Notes: a model not told the origin generated them from the sequence alone. 52,620 bases of DNA from Bordetella parapertussis (GCA_945875935.1 CAMCNE010000004.1:1-52620); one strand, 5' to 3'; positions 41,491 through 50,815 are shown, counted from the stretch's first letter. Numbers and translations: made by a program.

Positions 41491-43951
41491 AGGTACTTGA
41501 AATCTGAGGGACAGGCGGCCCGTCCCGCAACAACCGGTAGCCCGGGATATTTTGCTTCAGCACTGCCAGAGGATTGGCGCCTATGCGCGAGAGCCCGACG
41601 AGCTCAAGCTGGAACATCACCTGGGTGGTTGCCTGAGCTTGACCGGTGGACTGTCGATTCATCACCACCCTGGCGATCCAGCAACCCGCGTCGTACTCGA
41701 AGCCCAGCAGCGAATCAATCAGGCGCTTGTCTCGGATGCTGTAGTTTCCTCGGCCCACGCTGTAAAGCGCGCCGGAGCAGTCTCGCGGATTGCCCATGGC
41801 ACTCATCTGATCGGGCGTGCGGCCAAACAACGGCCACTGCCAGCCCATCTCGATTTGCTCGGACTGTTCTCGGGTGTAACGGTAGTTGAGCGCGACCGTT
41901 CGAAACGCCCCTGGCGAATAAGCGACGCCGGCGGTCGAGGTCTCGAATTTGCCAAGCCCGGGGTTGTACTGCGTCTCTCCATTCAGCGCCCAATGAGGAA
42001 TCACATTGGTCGAAGCGAACAGCAAGATGTCTGAAAACCCTCGTTCCTGCGGCTGCCCGTTGGGCGTGACTTTCTGTTCGCTGAACAAGAAGCTCTGCAA
42101 GATGCCAAGTCTCACGAGCTCGGCCGAGGTGACGGAGTCGAGCAAGCGCGTGGTCAGGCCGGTCGTGACCTGGTTCGCATCGGAGACGCGATCGACCCCT
42201 GAAAACGCGTTCTCGCTGAACAGTGAGTAAGGCGTGATGGTCTTGCCTGCCGCATCGAAGTTCGGCAGATCGTTCTGGTCCCGATACGGCGTGTACACGT
42301 AGAAGATGCGCGGCTCGAGCGTTTGCGTGATCTCTTTGCCGAACAGTGCTGTGTCGCGCTCAAGCGTCCAGGCGCTGTCGACGCTGAGCGTGGGGATCAC
42401 CCGCGTGGCTTCTTTGCGGCCATCGGCCATCTCCTGATCCAGCGAATACGTGGCCGCATTCATCGAGACCTTCGGCGTGATGGTCCAGCCCGGGCTGATC
42501 CATGGTCTGCTGACGGACATCAGCGAGTGGAGCCTGGAACCCTCGACACGGTCAGACGGTGTGGTGTCTTCAGGATTGACGAAGTGGTTGAACTCCAGCT
42601 CAAAGCCCATCTGCATGCCATACGGCAGCTCATGCTGAGTGCGCGCGCCCACTTGCGGCAAACGCTCGTAGGGGTTGGTGAACTGGCTGTCGGAGTCCTG
42701 CAACGCCTGCCAGCTTTGCGCCCGCGCATAGGTGGTCCAGTCGCCAAACGGACGTGAGAGCCGGATGTCAGACAGCAACAGACGCGGAGTCAGTTGATCC
42801 TGATCGTTGTTGTTGTTCGGAAAGTCTTTCCAGTAGTTGTCGTCCGACACGCGCAGCACGCGGATCTTGAGCTCGGTATCACCGGGCCACGAGGCCTCGT
42901 GAGTGGCTCCAATGGAATAGCGGTCGCGGCCTTCCACCCGGTCGTGGGGGATCAGATCGAGGTTGAGCTGCCCTCGGTAGTCAGACTCGAGGTAGCGAAA
43001 CTCGCCACCGATGCCCAGGCCTCGCTTGGTGCTGACCAGCGGGGTGATGGTGGCGTCTCGGTTGGGTGCGATGTTCCAGTACCACGGCATTTGCAGTTGC
43101 ACACCCGCGCGGTTGTCCAGCACCAGGCTGGGCGGCAACCAGCCCGACTTGCGCTCAGAAGAAAGGGGAAAGCTCAGCAGAGGCGATGCCAGGATGGGCA
43201 CCCCCAGAAAGCGCAGCACGGCTCCTTCTGCGATGCCCTCGTTGGACTCGAAGTCCATGCGCACCCGAGCGCTGCTCAGCACCCAGTCCGGATCGCCGGC
43301 GTCGGCCGGGCAGCTGCTGTAGGTGGCATCCGTGGCCACCGAGCGCTGGTTGTCGACAAAGTCAATGCGCTCGGCCACCCCGCTTGCGCCAGTGGCGCCG
43401 AAAAAATACGTGGGGTTGAGAAAGTAGCCCTCGTAGCGCTGAACCTTCATCTGAAGTTCGGGGCCGCTGTATCGATTGGCGCCTTGCCTGATGCGCACAT
43501 TGCCTCGCGCCAAGGCCAAGTCTTCAACATGGTCGTAACTCAGCAAGTCAGCGCGAATGGACAAGTCACCTCGGTGCATCACCGCATCACCTTCGGCGAC
43601 GGTCTCGATGTCGGGGCGGCCTCGCATCTTCTCGGCCTTGACCGTGATGGGCAGAAGCTTTCCCGCCTCGCCGCCTGGGAGCGGCTGGATGCCGGGCATC
43701 ATCTTGAGTGGAATGCCCGAGCCGGAAACCAGCGGCGGCAAGGCCGGCGCGCTCGCCGCTGGGGCAGCGGTTGCGGCAAGCGCTGCGGGCGTTCCCGGAA
43801 AAGGCTTGCCCCACTGGGCATGGGCCACGCTCGTTGTGGTCGATAGCGTCAACGCCCAAAGCGCCCATTGACACGCGCAAGCACGTCTAGTCCGGGCCAC
43901 GGGGGCGCGGCCTTTTTGACTCAGCGAGTGGGCGATGGGACGTAGCAACAA
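41483..43951 (-). CDS. lptD: LPS-assembly protein LptD
   Basis: The 822-residue outer-membrane barrel protein has a signal sequence (ALTLSTTTSVAHA), the OstA jelly-roll with VAEGDAVMHRGDLSIRADLL, then the LptD barrel region with VPILASPLLSFPLSSERKSG and GLGIGGEFRYL. The annotated start is TTG 43951; GTG 43900 (MARTRRAC) would give a more usual signal peptide. Disulfide Cys pairs appear at the N-domain (SSCPAD) and C-terminal (RDCSGAL, AGCW) parts. It works with LptE to place LPS on the surface. It is divergent from amgK. Confidence 0.95.
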   Translation of the reverse strand: MLLRPIAHSLSQKGRAPVARTRRACACQWALWALTLSTTTSVAHAQWGKPFPGTPAALAATAAPAASAPALPPLVSGSGIPLKMMPGIQPLPGGEAGKLLPITVKAEKMRGRPDIETVAEGDAVMHRGDLSIRADLLSYDHVEDLALARGNVRIRQGANRYSGPELQMKVQRYEGYFLNPTYFFGATGASGVAERIDFVDNQRSVATDATYSSCPADAGDPDWVLSSARVRMDFESNEGIAEGAVLRFLGVPILASPLLSFPLSSERKSGWLPPSLVLDNRAGVQLQMPWYWNIAPNRDATITPLVSTKRGLGIGGEFRYLESDYRGQLNLDLIPHDRVEGRDRYSIGATHEASWPGDTELKIRVLRVSDDNYWKDFPNNNNDQDQLTPRLLLSDIRLSRPFGDWTTYARAQSWQALQDSDSQFTNPYERLPQVGARTQHELPYGMQMGFELEFNHFVNPEDTTPSDRVEGSRLHSLMSVSRPWISPGWTITPKVSMNAATYSLDQEMADGRKEATRVIPTLSVDSAWTLERDTALFGKEITQTLEPRIFYVYTPYRDQNDLPNFDAAGKTITPYSLFSENAFSGVDRVSDANQVTTGLTTRLLDSVTSAELVRLGILQSFLFSEQKVTPNGQPQERGFSDILLFASTNVIPHWALNGETQYNPGLGKFETSTAGVAYSPGAFRTVALNYRYTREQSEQIEMGWQWPLFGRTPDQMSAMGNPRDCSGALYSVGRGNYSIRDKRLIDSLLGFEYDAGCWIARVVMNRQSTGQAQATTQVMFQLELVGLSRIGANPLAVLKQNIPGYRLLRDGPPVPQISSTYD

Positions 43952-44099
43952 GGGGCGGCGGAAACAAGCGACAGGATGGCCGGCGCCTCAAGCACGTACG
44001 GCGGTTTGTAAAATTTGATTATCCATGAGGGTATGGCTGCGCCCGAGTGATGATCACCCGGATGTTTCCGGACTTCACCCCCACTACAGGCGCCCCGCC

Positions 44100-45170
44100 A
44101 TGACCCAAGCCCCGACCCCGTCCACTGCCGAAGTCACTTGGGAAAGCCGCGCGCGCCAAAACGACTTCGAGGCCTGGCTGGCTCCACTTGTCGACACCCT
44201 GGGGCTGCGCACGCAGACCCTGCGACTCGCATCCAGCGACGCCAGTTTCAGACGCTATTTGCGCATCGATGGCACAGGTGGCAGCTTCATCATCATGGAC
44301 GCGCCGCCCTCGCATGAGGACGTGAGGCCATTCATCGCCGTGGCCGATCTGATCCATCAAGCGGGTCTCCATGCGCCCAAGGTTCTGGCCCAAGACACGC
44401 AGCACGGCTTTTTGCTGCTGAGCGATCTGGGCTCGACGCTCTATCTGGCCGAGTTGCGCGCGGCCGTCTCAGCCGAAGACACCGCCAGCATCGACCGACT
44501 GATGCGCGGCGCTTTTTCAGCGCTGGTCGTGTGGCAGCAACGCGTGGACGCGAGCAGCCTGCCCGCGTATGACGATGCGCTGCTGCGGCGCGAGCTGGCG
44601 CTGTTTCCCGAGTGGTGCGTGCAACGTGAGTTCGGTGTGACCTGGGGTGCCGACGAGCTGACCACCTGGGCCACCACCACCGATTTGCTGGTGAGCAGTG
44701 CGCTGGCGCAACCCACGGTCGCGGTGCACCGCGACTACATGCCGCGAAACCTGATGGTCTGTGATGCCGCAAGCCCCGGCATCCTTGACTTTCAGGATGC
44801 GGTGCGCGGACCCATCACCTACGACGTGGCGTCGATGTTGCGCGACGCCTTCATCAGCTGGGAAGAAGAGCTCGAACTCGACTGGGCCATACGCTACTGG
44901 CAGCAAGCGCGCGCCGTTGGCTTGCCGCTGCCGGGCGACTTCGGCGATTACTGGCGTCAAGTGGAGTGGATGGGCCTGCAACGTCACCTGAAAGTCCTGG
45001 GCATCTTCTGCCGCCTCAAGCACCGAGACGGCAAGCCCGCCTACAGCGCTGATCTGCCCAGGTTCTTCAACTACGCGCACAAGGTTGCCAGACGCTACGA
45101 GGGGCTGGGGCCGCTGGCGCGACTGCTGGAGCCGCTGATGGGCACGGCTCGCGTGGATGCCTTTTACTGA
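44100..45170 (+). CDS. amgK: Aminoglycoside phosphotransferase family sugar kinase, AmgK-like
   Basis: The 356-residue APH-fold kinase has SFRRYLRI near the N-terminus, the catalytic HRDYMPRNLMV and the metal-binding ILDFQDAVRGPITYDVASM. AmgK phosphorylates N-acetylmuramic acid and GlcNAc at C1 for peptidoglycan recycling. Position opposite lptD is typical, but its usual partner murU is missing; apt follows instead. The longer frame from 44025 lacks homology. The gap with lptD (148 bases) is A/T-rich around 44008-44022. Confidence 0.85.
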   Translation: MTQAPTPSTAEVTWESRARQNDFEAWLAPLVDTLGLRTQTLRLASSDASFRRYLRIDGTGGSFIIMDAPPSHEDVRPFIAVADLIHQAGLHAPKVLAQDTQHGFLLLSDLGSTLYLAELRAAVSAEDTASIDRLMRGAFSALVVWQQRVDASSLPAYDDALLRRELALFPEWCVQREFGVTWGADELTTWATTTDLLVSSALAQPTVAVHRDYMPRNLMVCDAASPGILDFQDAVRGPITYDVASMLRDAFISWEEELELDWAIRYWQQARAVGLPLPGDFGDYWRQVEWMGLQRHLKVLGIFCRLKHRDGKPAYSADLPRFFNYAHKVARRYEGLGPLARLLEPLMGTARVDAFY

Positions 45171-45187
45171 TTCAGCGGGAGATGACG

Positions 45188-45727
45188 ATGGACGACCTGG
45201 CCTTCATCCGTTCACACATCCGCACCGTGCCCGACTGGCCGGCGGCCGGCGTGCAGTTTCGCGACATCACGCCGCTGCTGCAGAACCCGCGGGCGTTTCG
45301 GGTGCTGATCGATCAGTTCGTGCACCGCTACTTCGACCAGCGGCCAGCGGCGATTGCCGGGCTGGATGCACGCGGCTTCATCATCGGCTCGGTGCTGGCC
45401 TATGAGCTCAACATCGGCTTCGTGCCCATCCGCAAGAAGGGCAAGCTGCCCTACGCCACGCTGCAGGAGTCGTACGACCTCGAGTACGGATCGGCCACGG
45501 TCGAGATCCACACCGACGCGGTGCTGCGCGGCGACCGGGTGGTGCTGATCGATGACCTGATCGCCACCGGCGGCACCATGATGGCTGGCAAGAATCTTCT
45601 CGAACGGCTGGGTGCCTGCGTGATCGAAGGCGCTGCCATCGTCGATCTTCCTGAGCTTGGCGGCAGCCGCAGGCTGCGCGAAGCCGGGCTGCCGCTGTTC
45701 ACGCTGACATCCTTTGACGGGCACTGA
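45188..45727 (+). CDS. apt: Adenine phosphoribosyltransferase
   Basis: The 179-residue type I phosphoribosyltransferase starts MDDLAFIRSHIRTVPDWP. The PRPP loop is VVLIDDLIATGGTM, and GLDARGFIIGSVLA plus RKKGKLPYATLQESY bind adenine and the flexible loop. It salvages adenine to AMP. ATG 45188 has GGGAG about seven bases upstream, better spaced than for ATG 45182. It lies 17 bases after amgK and 12 bases before the hydroxylase. Confidence 0.94.
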   Translation: MDDLAFIRSHIRTVPDWPAAGVQFRDITPLLQNPRAFRVLIDQFVHRYFDQRPAAIAGLDARGFIIGSVLAYELNIGFVPIRKKGKLPYATLQESYDLEYGSATVEIHTDAVLRGDRVVLIDDLIATGGTMMAGKNLLERLGACVIEGAAIVDLPELGGSRRLREAGLPLFTLTSFDGH

Positions 45728-45739
45728 GCCCTGAGTCGC

Positions 45740-46483
45740 ATGGACATCGCCACCGCCACGCTCACCTTCTTGCTCACGGCGGCGGTGGCGGTGGGCTTCA
45801 TGGTGCTCGAGCGTGTGTTCCCGTATCGCCGCTACAGCACCGACTTGAAGTGGCTCGCCCGCGTGGCGGGTCTGGGCTTTGTGGGCATCTTGCTGACGAT
45901 GTGGATCGGTGGCTTGATCGATGCCCATGTGGCGGCCCGCGAGTTCTTGCGTCAAGACAACCCCCTGACCCGGCTGCCTGTGGTCTTGCAGGGTTTCGTG
46001 GCCTATGTGTGCGTGACGTTTTTTGTGTACTGGTGGCACCGCGCCCGGCACCACAGCGACCGCCTGTGGCTGATGTTTCATCAGATTCACCACAGCACGC
46101 ATCGTCTCGAGGCCGCCACCGCGTTCTACGCACACCCGAGTGACTTCATGGCCAACGCGCTGATCGTCAGTGGCGTGTCATACGTGCTGCTGGGCTACGG
46201 GCTGGAGGCCGCCGCCTGGACGTCTTTCTGGGTCGGGGTTTTCGACCTCTGGGAACACACCAACATCAAGACCCCGCGCTGGCTGGGCTATGTGGTGGTG
46301 CGCCCCGAGATGCACCGCGTGCATCACGAGCGCGACCGGCACCGCAGCAACTACGGCATCCCGATCTGGGACATGCTGTTTGGCACCTACGAAAACTCGC
46401 TGCGCGCGGTCGACTGCGGGTTCACGCCGGCGCAAGAAGGTCGCATCTTCGAGATGCTGCGCTGCAGGAGGGCAGACAGGTAG
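45740..46483 (+). CDS. Sterol desaturase/fatty acid hydroxylase family protein
   Basis: The 247-residue membrane protein has four hydrophobic segments and the three His boxes of the family: HRARHHSD, HQIHHSTHR, and MHRVHHERDRHRS. These bind two irons that use O2 to hydroxylate or desaturate a lipid. The substrate is not known; many bacterial members act on acyl chains or carotenoids. It ends 14 bases before the convergent mnmE stop. Confidence 0.88.
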   Translation: MDIATATLTFLLTAAVAVGFMVLERVFPYRRYSTDLKWLARVAGLGFVGILLTMWIGGLIDAHVAAREFLRQDNPLTRLPVVLQGFVAYVCVTFFVYWWHRARHHSDRLWLMFHQIHHSTHRLEAATAFYAHPSDFMANALIVSGVSYVLLGYGLEAAAWTSFWVGVFDLWEHTNIKTPRWLGYVVVRPEMHRVHHERDRHRSNYGIPIWDMLFGTYENSLRAVDCGFTPAQEGRIFEMLRCRRADR

Positions 46484-46497
46484 TCGGTGCGCGGCGG

Positions 46498-47937
46498 CTA
46501 CTTCCCGATGCAAAACCGGCTGAAGATCTCGCCGAGCAACTCATCTGGCGTGGAGTGGCCCACGATGTCGCCGAGCGCGCCTTGCGCCAGGCGCAGTTCT
46601 TCGGCCAGCACATCGAGCGGTGCGGGGGTCTGGTCCAGACGCTGCTTCGCCTCGTCGAGATGCTCGGCGGTCAACCGAAGCGCCTGAACATGCCGCGCGC
46701 GCGCCGTGTAGACGCCCTCAGGATGTTCGTGCCAGCCCGCCAGCTCGAGCAGACGGCGGCGCAGGGTGTCGAGTCCCTCGCCAGTTCTTGCGGACAGGCG
46801 CAGGGCGTTGGCGGGATCGCTAGTGCCTCCGGTCTCGCCGAAGCCCGGAGGCAGCGCGTCGGCCTTGTTGTGGACATCGAGCACGCGTTGGCCTTCGATC
46901 AGCGAGCGCGGCAATCGCGCCCGGATGGCAGCGTCTGCAGCCTGATGCTTTGCATCGCCGGCCACGGTGAGGTCATGCAAAAACAGCAGCGCGTCGGCCG
47001 CCTCGATCTCGCCCCAGCTGCGCTCGATGCCGATACGCTCGACCGCGTCGTCGGAGTCGCGCAAGCCCGCGGTGTCGATCACATGCACCGGCACGCCTTC
47101 GATCTGGATGGTCTGCGTCACCTTGTCGCGGGTGGTGCCGGCAATGGGCGTGACGATGGCCAGTTCGGCGCCGGCCAGCGCATTGAGCAGCGAGCTCTTG
47201 CCCACATTGGGCTGCCCGGCGATCACCACGGTGATGCCCTCGCGCAGCAGCGCGCCTTGCCGGGTCTGGTCTTGCACCACGCGCAGCCGTGCGGCAATGG
47301 CTTCGAGCTGGCCGCGCGCATCGGCTTGCTGCAGGAAGTCGATGTCCTCTTCAGGAAAGTCCAGCGTGGCCTCGACCAGCATGCGCAGGCGCATCAGCTG
47401 CTCGTCCAGCGCCTTGATGTGCTGAGAGAAGGCGCCTGAGAGCGACCGCGTGGCCGATCGGGCTGCCGCTTCGGTGCTGGCGTCGATCAGGTCGCCGACC
47501 GCCTCGGCCTGGGCCAGATCGAGCTTGCCATTGAGGTAGGCGCGCTCTGTGAACTCACCCGCGCTGGCCAGCCGCAACGCTGGCAGACACGGCCGACCCG
47601 TGGCTTTGTCGGCCGTGCTTGCGGCCTCCAGGCAGCGCGCGAGCAGCAGCTGCAACACGACAGGGCCGCCGTGTGCCTGCAACTCCAGCACGTCTTCACC
47701 GGTGTAGGAGTGCGGCGCGGAGAAGTACAGCGCCAAGCCGTGGTCGATGTCCGCGCCAGCAGCATCCCGAAAGGGCAGATAGGTGGCGTGGCGAGGGGCC
47801 AGCGAGCGGCCGCAAAGCGCCTCGATCAACGGTCGCAGATCACGACCGGACACCCTGACGATGCCCACCGCCGCGCGCCCGGGTGCTGTGGCGATGGCAA
47901 CGATGGGCTCATGGTGGCGCGGCAGCATGCGGCTCAT
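46498..47937 (-). CDS. mnmE: tRNA uridine-5-carboxymethylaminomethyl synthesis GTPase
   Basis: The 479-residue GTPase has an N-terminal tetrahydrofolate-binding domain (IVRVSGRDL), a helical domain, a Ras-like G domain with GQPNVGKSSLLNAL and IAGTTRDKVT, and the C-terminal CIGK that ends the family. It modifies wobble uridines with MnmG. It is the last gene of the rpmH-rnpA-yidD-yidC-mnmE line, 33 bases after yidC. Confidence 0.97.
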   Translation of the reverse strand: MSRMLPRHHEPIVAIATAPGRAAVGIVRVSGRDLRPLIEALCGRSLAPRHATYLPFRDAAGADIDHGLALYFSAPHSYTGEDVLELQAHGGPVVLQLLLARCLEAASTADKATGRPCLPALRLASAGEFTERAYLNGKLDLAQAEAVGDLIDASTEAAARSATRSLSGAFSQHIKALDEQLMRLRMLVEATLDFPEEDIDFLQQADARGQLEAIAARLRVVQDQTRQGALLREGITVVIAGQPNVGKSSLLNALAGAELAIVTPIAGTTRDKVTQTIQIEGVPVHVIDTAGLRDSDDAVERIGIERSWGEIEAADALLFLHDLTVAGDAKHQAADAAIRARLPRSLIEGQRVLDVHNKADALPPGFGETGGTSDPANALRLSARTGEGLDTLRRRLLELAGWHEHPEGVYTARARHVQALRLTAEHLDEAKQRLDQTPAPLDVLAEELRLAQGALGDIVGHSTPDELLGEIFSRFCIGK

Positions 47938-47970
47938 TTTCTCCGCCTGGGCTGCCGGCCTTGCCGCGGG

Positions 47971-49692
47971 CTATTTGCCCAGCACCCCGAGCTTTTTATT
48001 GATGAGGTACTGCTGCGCGATCGACAGGATGTTGTTGGTCAGCCAGTAAAGCACCAGGCCCGCCGGAAAGAAGAAGAACATCACCGAAAACACCAGCGGC
48101 ATGATCCACATCATCTTGGCCTGCAAGGGATCGGGTGGGATTGGATTGAGCCAGGTCTGCAGCAAGCTGGTCAGCGTCATCAGGATCGGCAAGATGAAGT
48201 AGGGGTCCTTGGCCGACAGGTCGGTGATCCAGCCGATCCAGGGCGCATTGCGCATCTCGACGCTGGCCAGCAACACCCAGTACAGCGCGATGAAAAACGG
48301 CATCTGCACGAAGATCGGCAGGCAGCCACCCAGCGGATTGACCTTTTCCTCGCGGTAGATGCGCATCATTTCCTGCTGCATCTGCTGTGGCTTGTCCTTG
48401 AGGCGCTCGCGCATTTCAGCCACCTTCGGGCCGATCGCCTTCATCTTCGCCATCGACTTGTAGGCCGTGGCATTGAGCCAGTAGAAGGCGATCTTCAGCA
48501 GCACCACCAGACCGACGATGGCCCATCCCCAGTTGCCCAGGAAAGCATGCAACTGCGTGAGCAGCCAAAACAGCGGCTTGGACAAGATGGTGAGCCAGCC
48601 GTAGTCCTTGACCAGATCCAGCCCGGGGGCGATCTGGCTCAACAGGTCTTCTTCCTGGGGTCCGGCAAACAATCGCGACTCGACGGTCTTCGAGGCACCA
48701 GGCGCGAGCGTGCCCATGGGAACGATCATGCCCACCGAGTACTGGTTGGTGTCGACCTTGCGGCTGAAAAACTCGCGCGGGCTCTTGTCGTCGGTGGTGG
48801 CGCCCAGCAACCAAGCGCTGGTGAAATAGTGCTGCACCATGGCCACCCAACCGTTGTCGGCGGCGATGTCGTGGCCGGACTTTTCGTTCGGTTTGCGCTC
48901 TTCGATGTCCGTGAAGTCGATCTTTTGAAACTTCGATGCCTCGGTGTAGATCGCGGGGCCGGTGAACGTCATGTAGAAGCTCGATTCGCCCGCTGGCGGA
49001 TTGCCGTCGCGCACCAGCTGGTAATAAATTTGCGGCGCCACGGGCTCGGCCGACTCGTTGACCACCTCGTGCTTGACGTGCACCAGGTAACTGCCGCGGC
49101 GGAAGGTCAGCGTCTTGATCAACTTGACGCCACCCACCTGAGGAGACTCGAGCCTGACGTCCAGTTGGTCCTGTCCGTCCTTGAGCGTCAGGTCGCCTGG
49201 GATCAGGTTGAAGGGCGTCTGGTGGTTGGGCAGCGCCTGAGCACCCTGGGAAGCGATCAGACCTGTTTGCGCCTTGTAAAGACGGTCGGCGGTCGCATCA
49301 AACAGCACCTCGTTCTTGCTGTGGTCCAGATGGTCGACCTGCTTGAGCATCTCAAGCCGCGTCACCGAGCCGCCCAGCGTGTCCACGGTGGCCTTGACCA
49401 CATCGGTGGTGATCTCGACTTTCTGGGAAGTTGCCGACGTTGCCGGCTCGACTGCCGCGATCGGTGGCGTCATCCCTGGCGTGGCCGCGGCACTGGGCAC
49501 GGTGGTCGCCGGTTGAGGCAACGAGGCGCTTGCGGGGCCGCCAGCCGCTGGAGCGCCCTGCGGCGCCACTTCTGCGACCTTGGTCGGGCCGAACATCGAC
49601 TGCCGGCCGTTGTGCTTGTTCCAGCCGTCCCACAGCAAGACGAGCGACATCGAGAACACCACCCACAGCAGGGTGCGACGCATTTCGTTCAT
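47971..49692 (-). CDS. yidC: Membrane protein insertase YidC
   Basis: This is a 573-residue gammaproteobacteria-type (long) YidC with an N-terminal signal-anchor (RRTLLWVVFSMSLVLLWDGW), a large periplasmic domain with a Pro/Ala-rich linker at about residues 40-85, and the C-terminal five-helix insertase core (LFWLLTQLHAFLGNWGWAIV, GGCLPIFVQMPFFIALYWVL). It inserts inner-membrane proteins with or without SecYEG. It is downstream of yidD with an overlapping start. Confidence 0.97.
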   Translation of the reverse strand: MNEMRRTLLWVVFSMSLVLLWDGWNKHNGRQSMFGPTKVAEVAPQGAPAAGGPASASLPQPATTVPSAAATPGMTPPIAAVEPATSATSQKVEITTDVVKATVDTLGGSVTRLEMLKQVDHLDHSKNEVLFDATADRLYKAQTGLIASQGAQALPNHQTPFNLIPGDLTLKDGQDQLDVRLESPQVGGVKLIKTLTFRRGSYLVHVKHEVVNESAEPVAPQIYYQLVRDGNPPAGESSFYMTFTGPAIYTEASKFQKIDFTDIEERKPNEKSGHDIAADNGWVAMVQHYFTSAWLLGATTDDKSPREFFSRKVDTNQYSVGMIVPMGTLAPGASKTVESRLFAGPQEEDLLSQIAPGLDLVKDYGWLTILSKPLFWLLTQLHAFLGNWGWAIVGLVVLLKIAFYWLNATAYKSMAKMKAIGPKVAEMRERLKDKPQQMQQEMMRIYREEKVNPLGGCLPIFVQMPFFIALYWVLLASVEMRNAPWIGWITDLSAKDPYFILPILMTLTSLLQTWLNPIPPDPLQAKMMWIMPLVFSVMFFFFPAGLVLYWLTNNILSIAQQYLINKKLGVLGK

Positions 49693-49976
49693 GAGGGACT
49701 CTTTGTGTTAACTAACGGTTTGCGAGGTAGCACAGCGGGCACGGGATCGTGGCCGCCTTCGCACCAGGGGTGGCAGCGCAGCAAACGCTTGGCCACCAGA
49801 TAACTGCCCGCCCCGGCCCCGTGGGCCTGCAGCGACTCCAGCGCATAGGCAGAACAGGTGGGCTCGAACCTGCAAGCAGATCCCAACCACGGGCTGAGAA
49901 AAAAACGATAGGCCCGCACGCTTCCCATGAGAAGCCTCAGCAGACTCGACGGTGCCCTTGGAGCTTGGGGTCTCAT
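49689..49976 (-). CDS. yidD: Membrane protein insertion efficiency factor YidD
   Basis: This is a 95-residue DUF37 protein with CRFEPTCSAYALESLQAHG and KRLLRCHPWCEGGHDPVP, the two family motifs, and a hydrophobic stretch before them. It sits next to the insertase and aids membrane insertion. ATG 49976 overlaps the rnpA stop (ATGA); a later ATG at 49928 would remove only a short leader. Confidence 0.9.
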   Translation of the reverse strand: MRPQAPRAPSSLLRLLMGSVRAYRFFLSPWLGSACRFEPTCSAYALESLQAHGAGAGSYLVAKRLLRCHPWCEGGHDPVPAVLPRKPLVNTKSPS

Positions 49977-50458
49977 CGCCGGCCTGGTGTGCTTGCGGCT
50001 TTGGACATCAAGGCGGCCAACTCCACAGATGCAACGTGACCCAGCTGCTCAGACGCTGCGCTGGAGAACTCGGTTCTCGGGAATGGTGAACGCAATCGCA
50101 CCACCCACATGCCCGCGTCCAAATGTTCGGCGTGAAGCACTGCAACCCGAATGCGCCTTTTCAGCAAACTTCGGGTCACTGACCGTTTGGCATGCTTTTT
50201 GGGCACGACCAGACCGAGCCAACGCTCTTGGGTGGGCCCCTCGTCCACAGCCTTGGGCAAAGAGGTATCAGCTGCTGTTGACAACTCTGTGCCCGCAGCA
50301 CCTACCGTGGCGTTTGGAGTTGTCGCGGACTTGGGTTGCCAAGACTGCGGCGGCTGAGCCAGAAAGTGCACCGCGAAGTGTGGCGACCTTGCCCTACAAG
50401 GCTCTTTGAGCACCCTGGAGAAGTCAGCTGCGCGGGTGATGGATGCAATCACGGACAC
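49973..50458 (-). CDS. rnpA: Ribonuclease P protein component
   Basis: The 161-residue protein is longer than the usual 110-140. It has an N-terminal ITRAADFSRVL strand, a Pro/Ser/Thr-rich insert at about residues 35-75, then the RNA-binding core LGLVVPKKHAKRSVTRSLLKRRIR. In the RNR signature the usual Asn (RNxLKR) is Ser (RSLLKR). It binds RNase P RNA for tRNA 5-prime maturation. Start is GTG 50458. It follows rpmH by 48 bases, with a small hairpin at 50471-50485 between. Confidence 0.85.
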   Translation of the reverse strand: MSVIASITRAADFSRVLKEPCRARSPHFAVHFLAQPPQSWQPKSATTPNATVGAAGTELSTAADTSLPKAVDEGPTQERWLGLVVPKKHAKRSVTRSLLKRRIRVAVLHAEHLDAGMWVVRLRSPFPRTEFSSAASEQLGHVASVELAALMSKAASTPGRR

Positions 50459-50506
50459 TGCGATCCATACAGGCCGAAATGGCCTTCACGCACATCCGGC
50501 CTGTCT

Positions 50507-50641
50507 TCAGACGGCCAGACGCTTGCGGCCTTTGGCCCGGCGGGCGTTGATCACAGCCCGACCGCCGCGAGTCTTCATGCGAACCAGAAACCCATGGGTG
50601 CGGGCACGGCGGGTCTTTGAAGGTTGATAAGTACGTTTCAT
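50507..50641 (-). CDS. rpmH: 50S ribosomal protein L34
   Basis: This is a 44-residue protein, MKRTYQPSKTRRARTHGFLV with a basic tail ending GRKRLAV, the standard L34 sequence. The longer reading begins upstream without reason; ATG 50641 is the known start. It begins the minus-strand line toward yidC, with its own promoter at 50714-50742. Confidence 0.97.
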   Translation of the reverse strand: MKRTYQPSKTRRARTHGFLVRMKTRGGRAVINARRAKGRKRLAV

Positions 50642-50713
50642 GATGATTCCAGTCTGGATTGAGCCAGCGCCCCTTCGGTCGGAACCAAGGACTTTGACCG
50701 CAGAAAACCGAGC

Positions 50714-50742
50714 ATTAGACCAACAAAGCACGCCCGCGTCAA
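50714..50742 (-). promoter_or_regulatory. rpmH: Sigma-70 promoter of rpmH
   Basis: On the minus strand TTGACG (50742-50737) and TCTAAT (50719-50714) are separated by exactly 17 bases, close to TTGACA/TATAAT. The -10 lies 72 bases before the rpmH start. It is the best promoter match found in the window. Confidence 0.7.
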
Positions 50743-50806
50743 AAGTAAGTTTTTCAGCCGTGGGCCTGCCCCTGAGTTTTTCATGCCCATGTCGGGCTAA
50801 CCCAGG

Positions 50807-50815
50807 TGTGGATAA
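50807..50815 (-). promoter_or_regulatory. DnaA box, perfect match
   Basis: TGTGGATAA on the plus strand reads TTATCCACA on the minus strand, the strongest consensus DnaA box. It lies about 60 bases before the dnaA start. Confidence 0.85.

Noticed and set aside
47671..49803. 710-codon plus-strand frame across yidC and mnmE
   Set aside because: It spans two genes and their gap on the opposite strand, which no real gene would do here; no motif seen.
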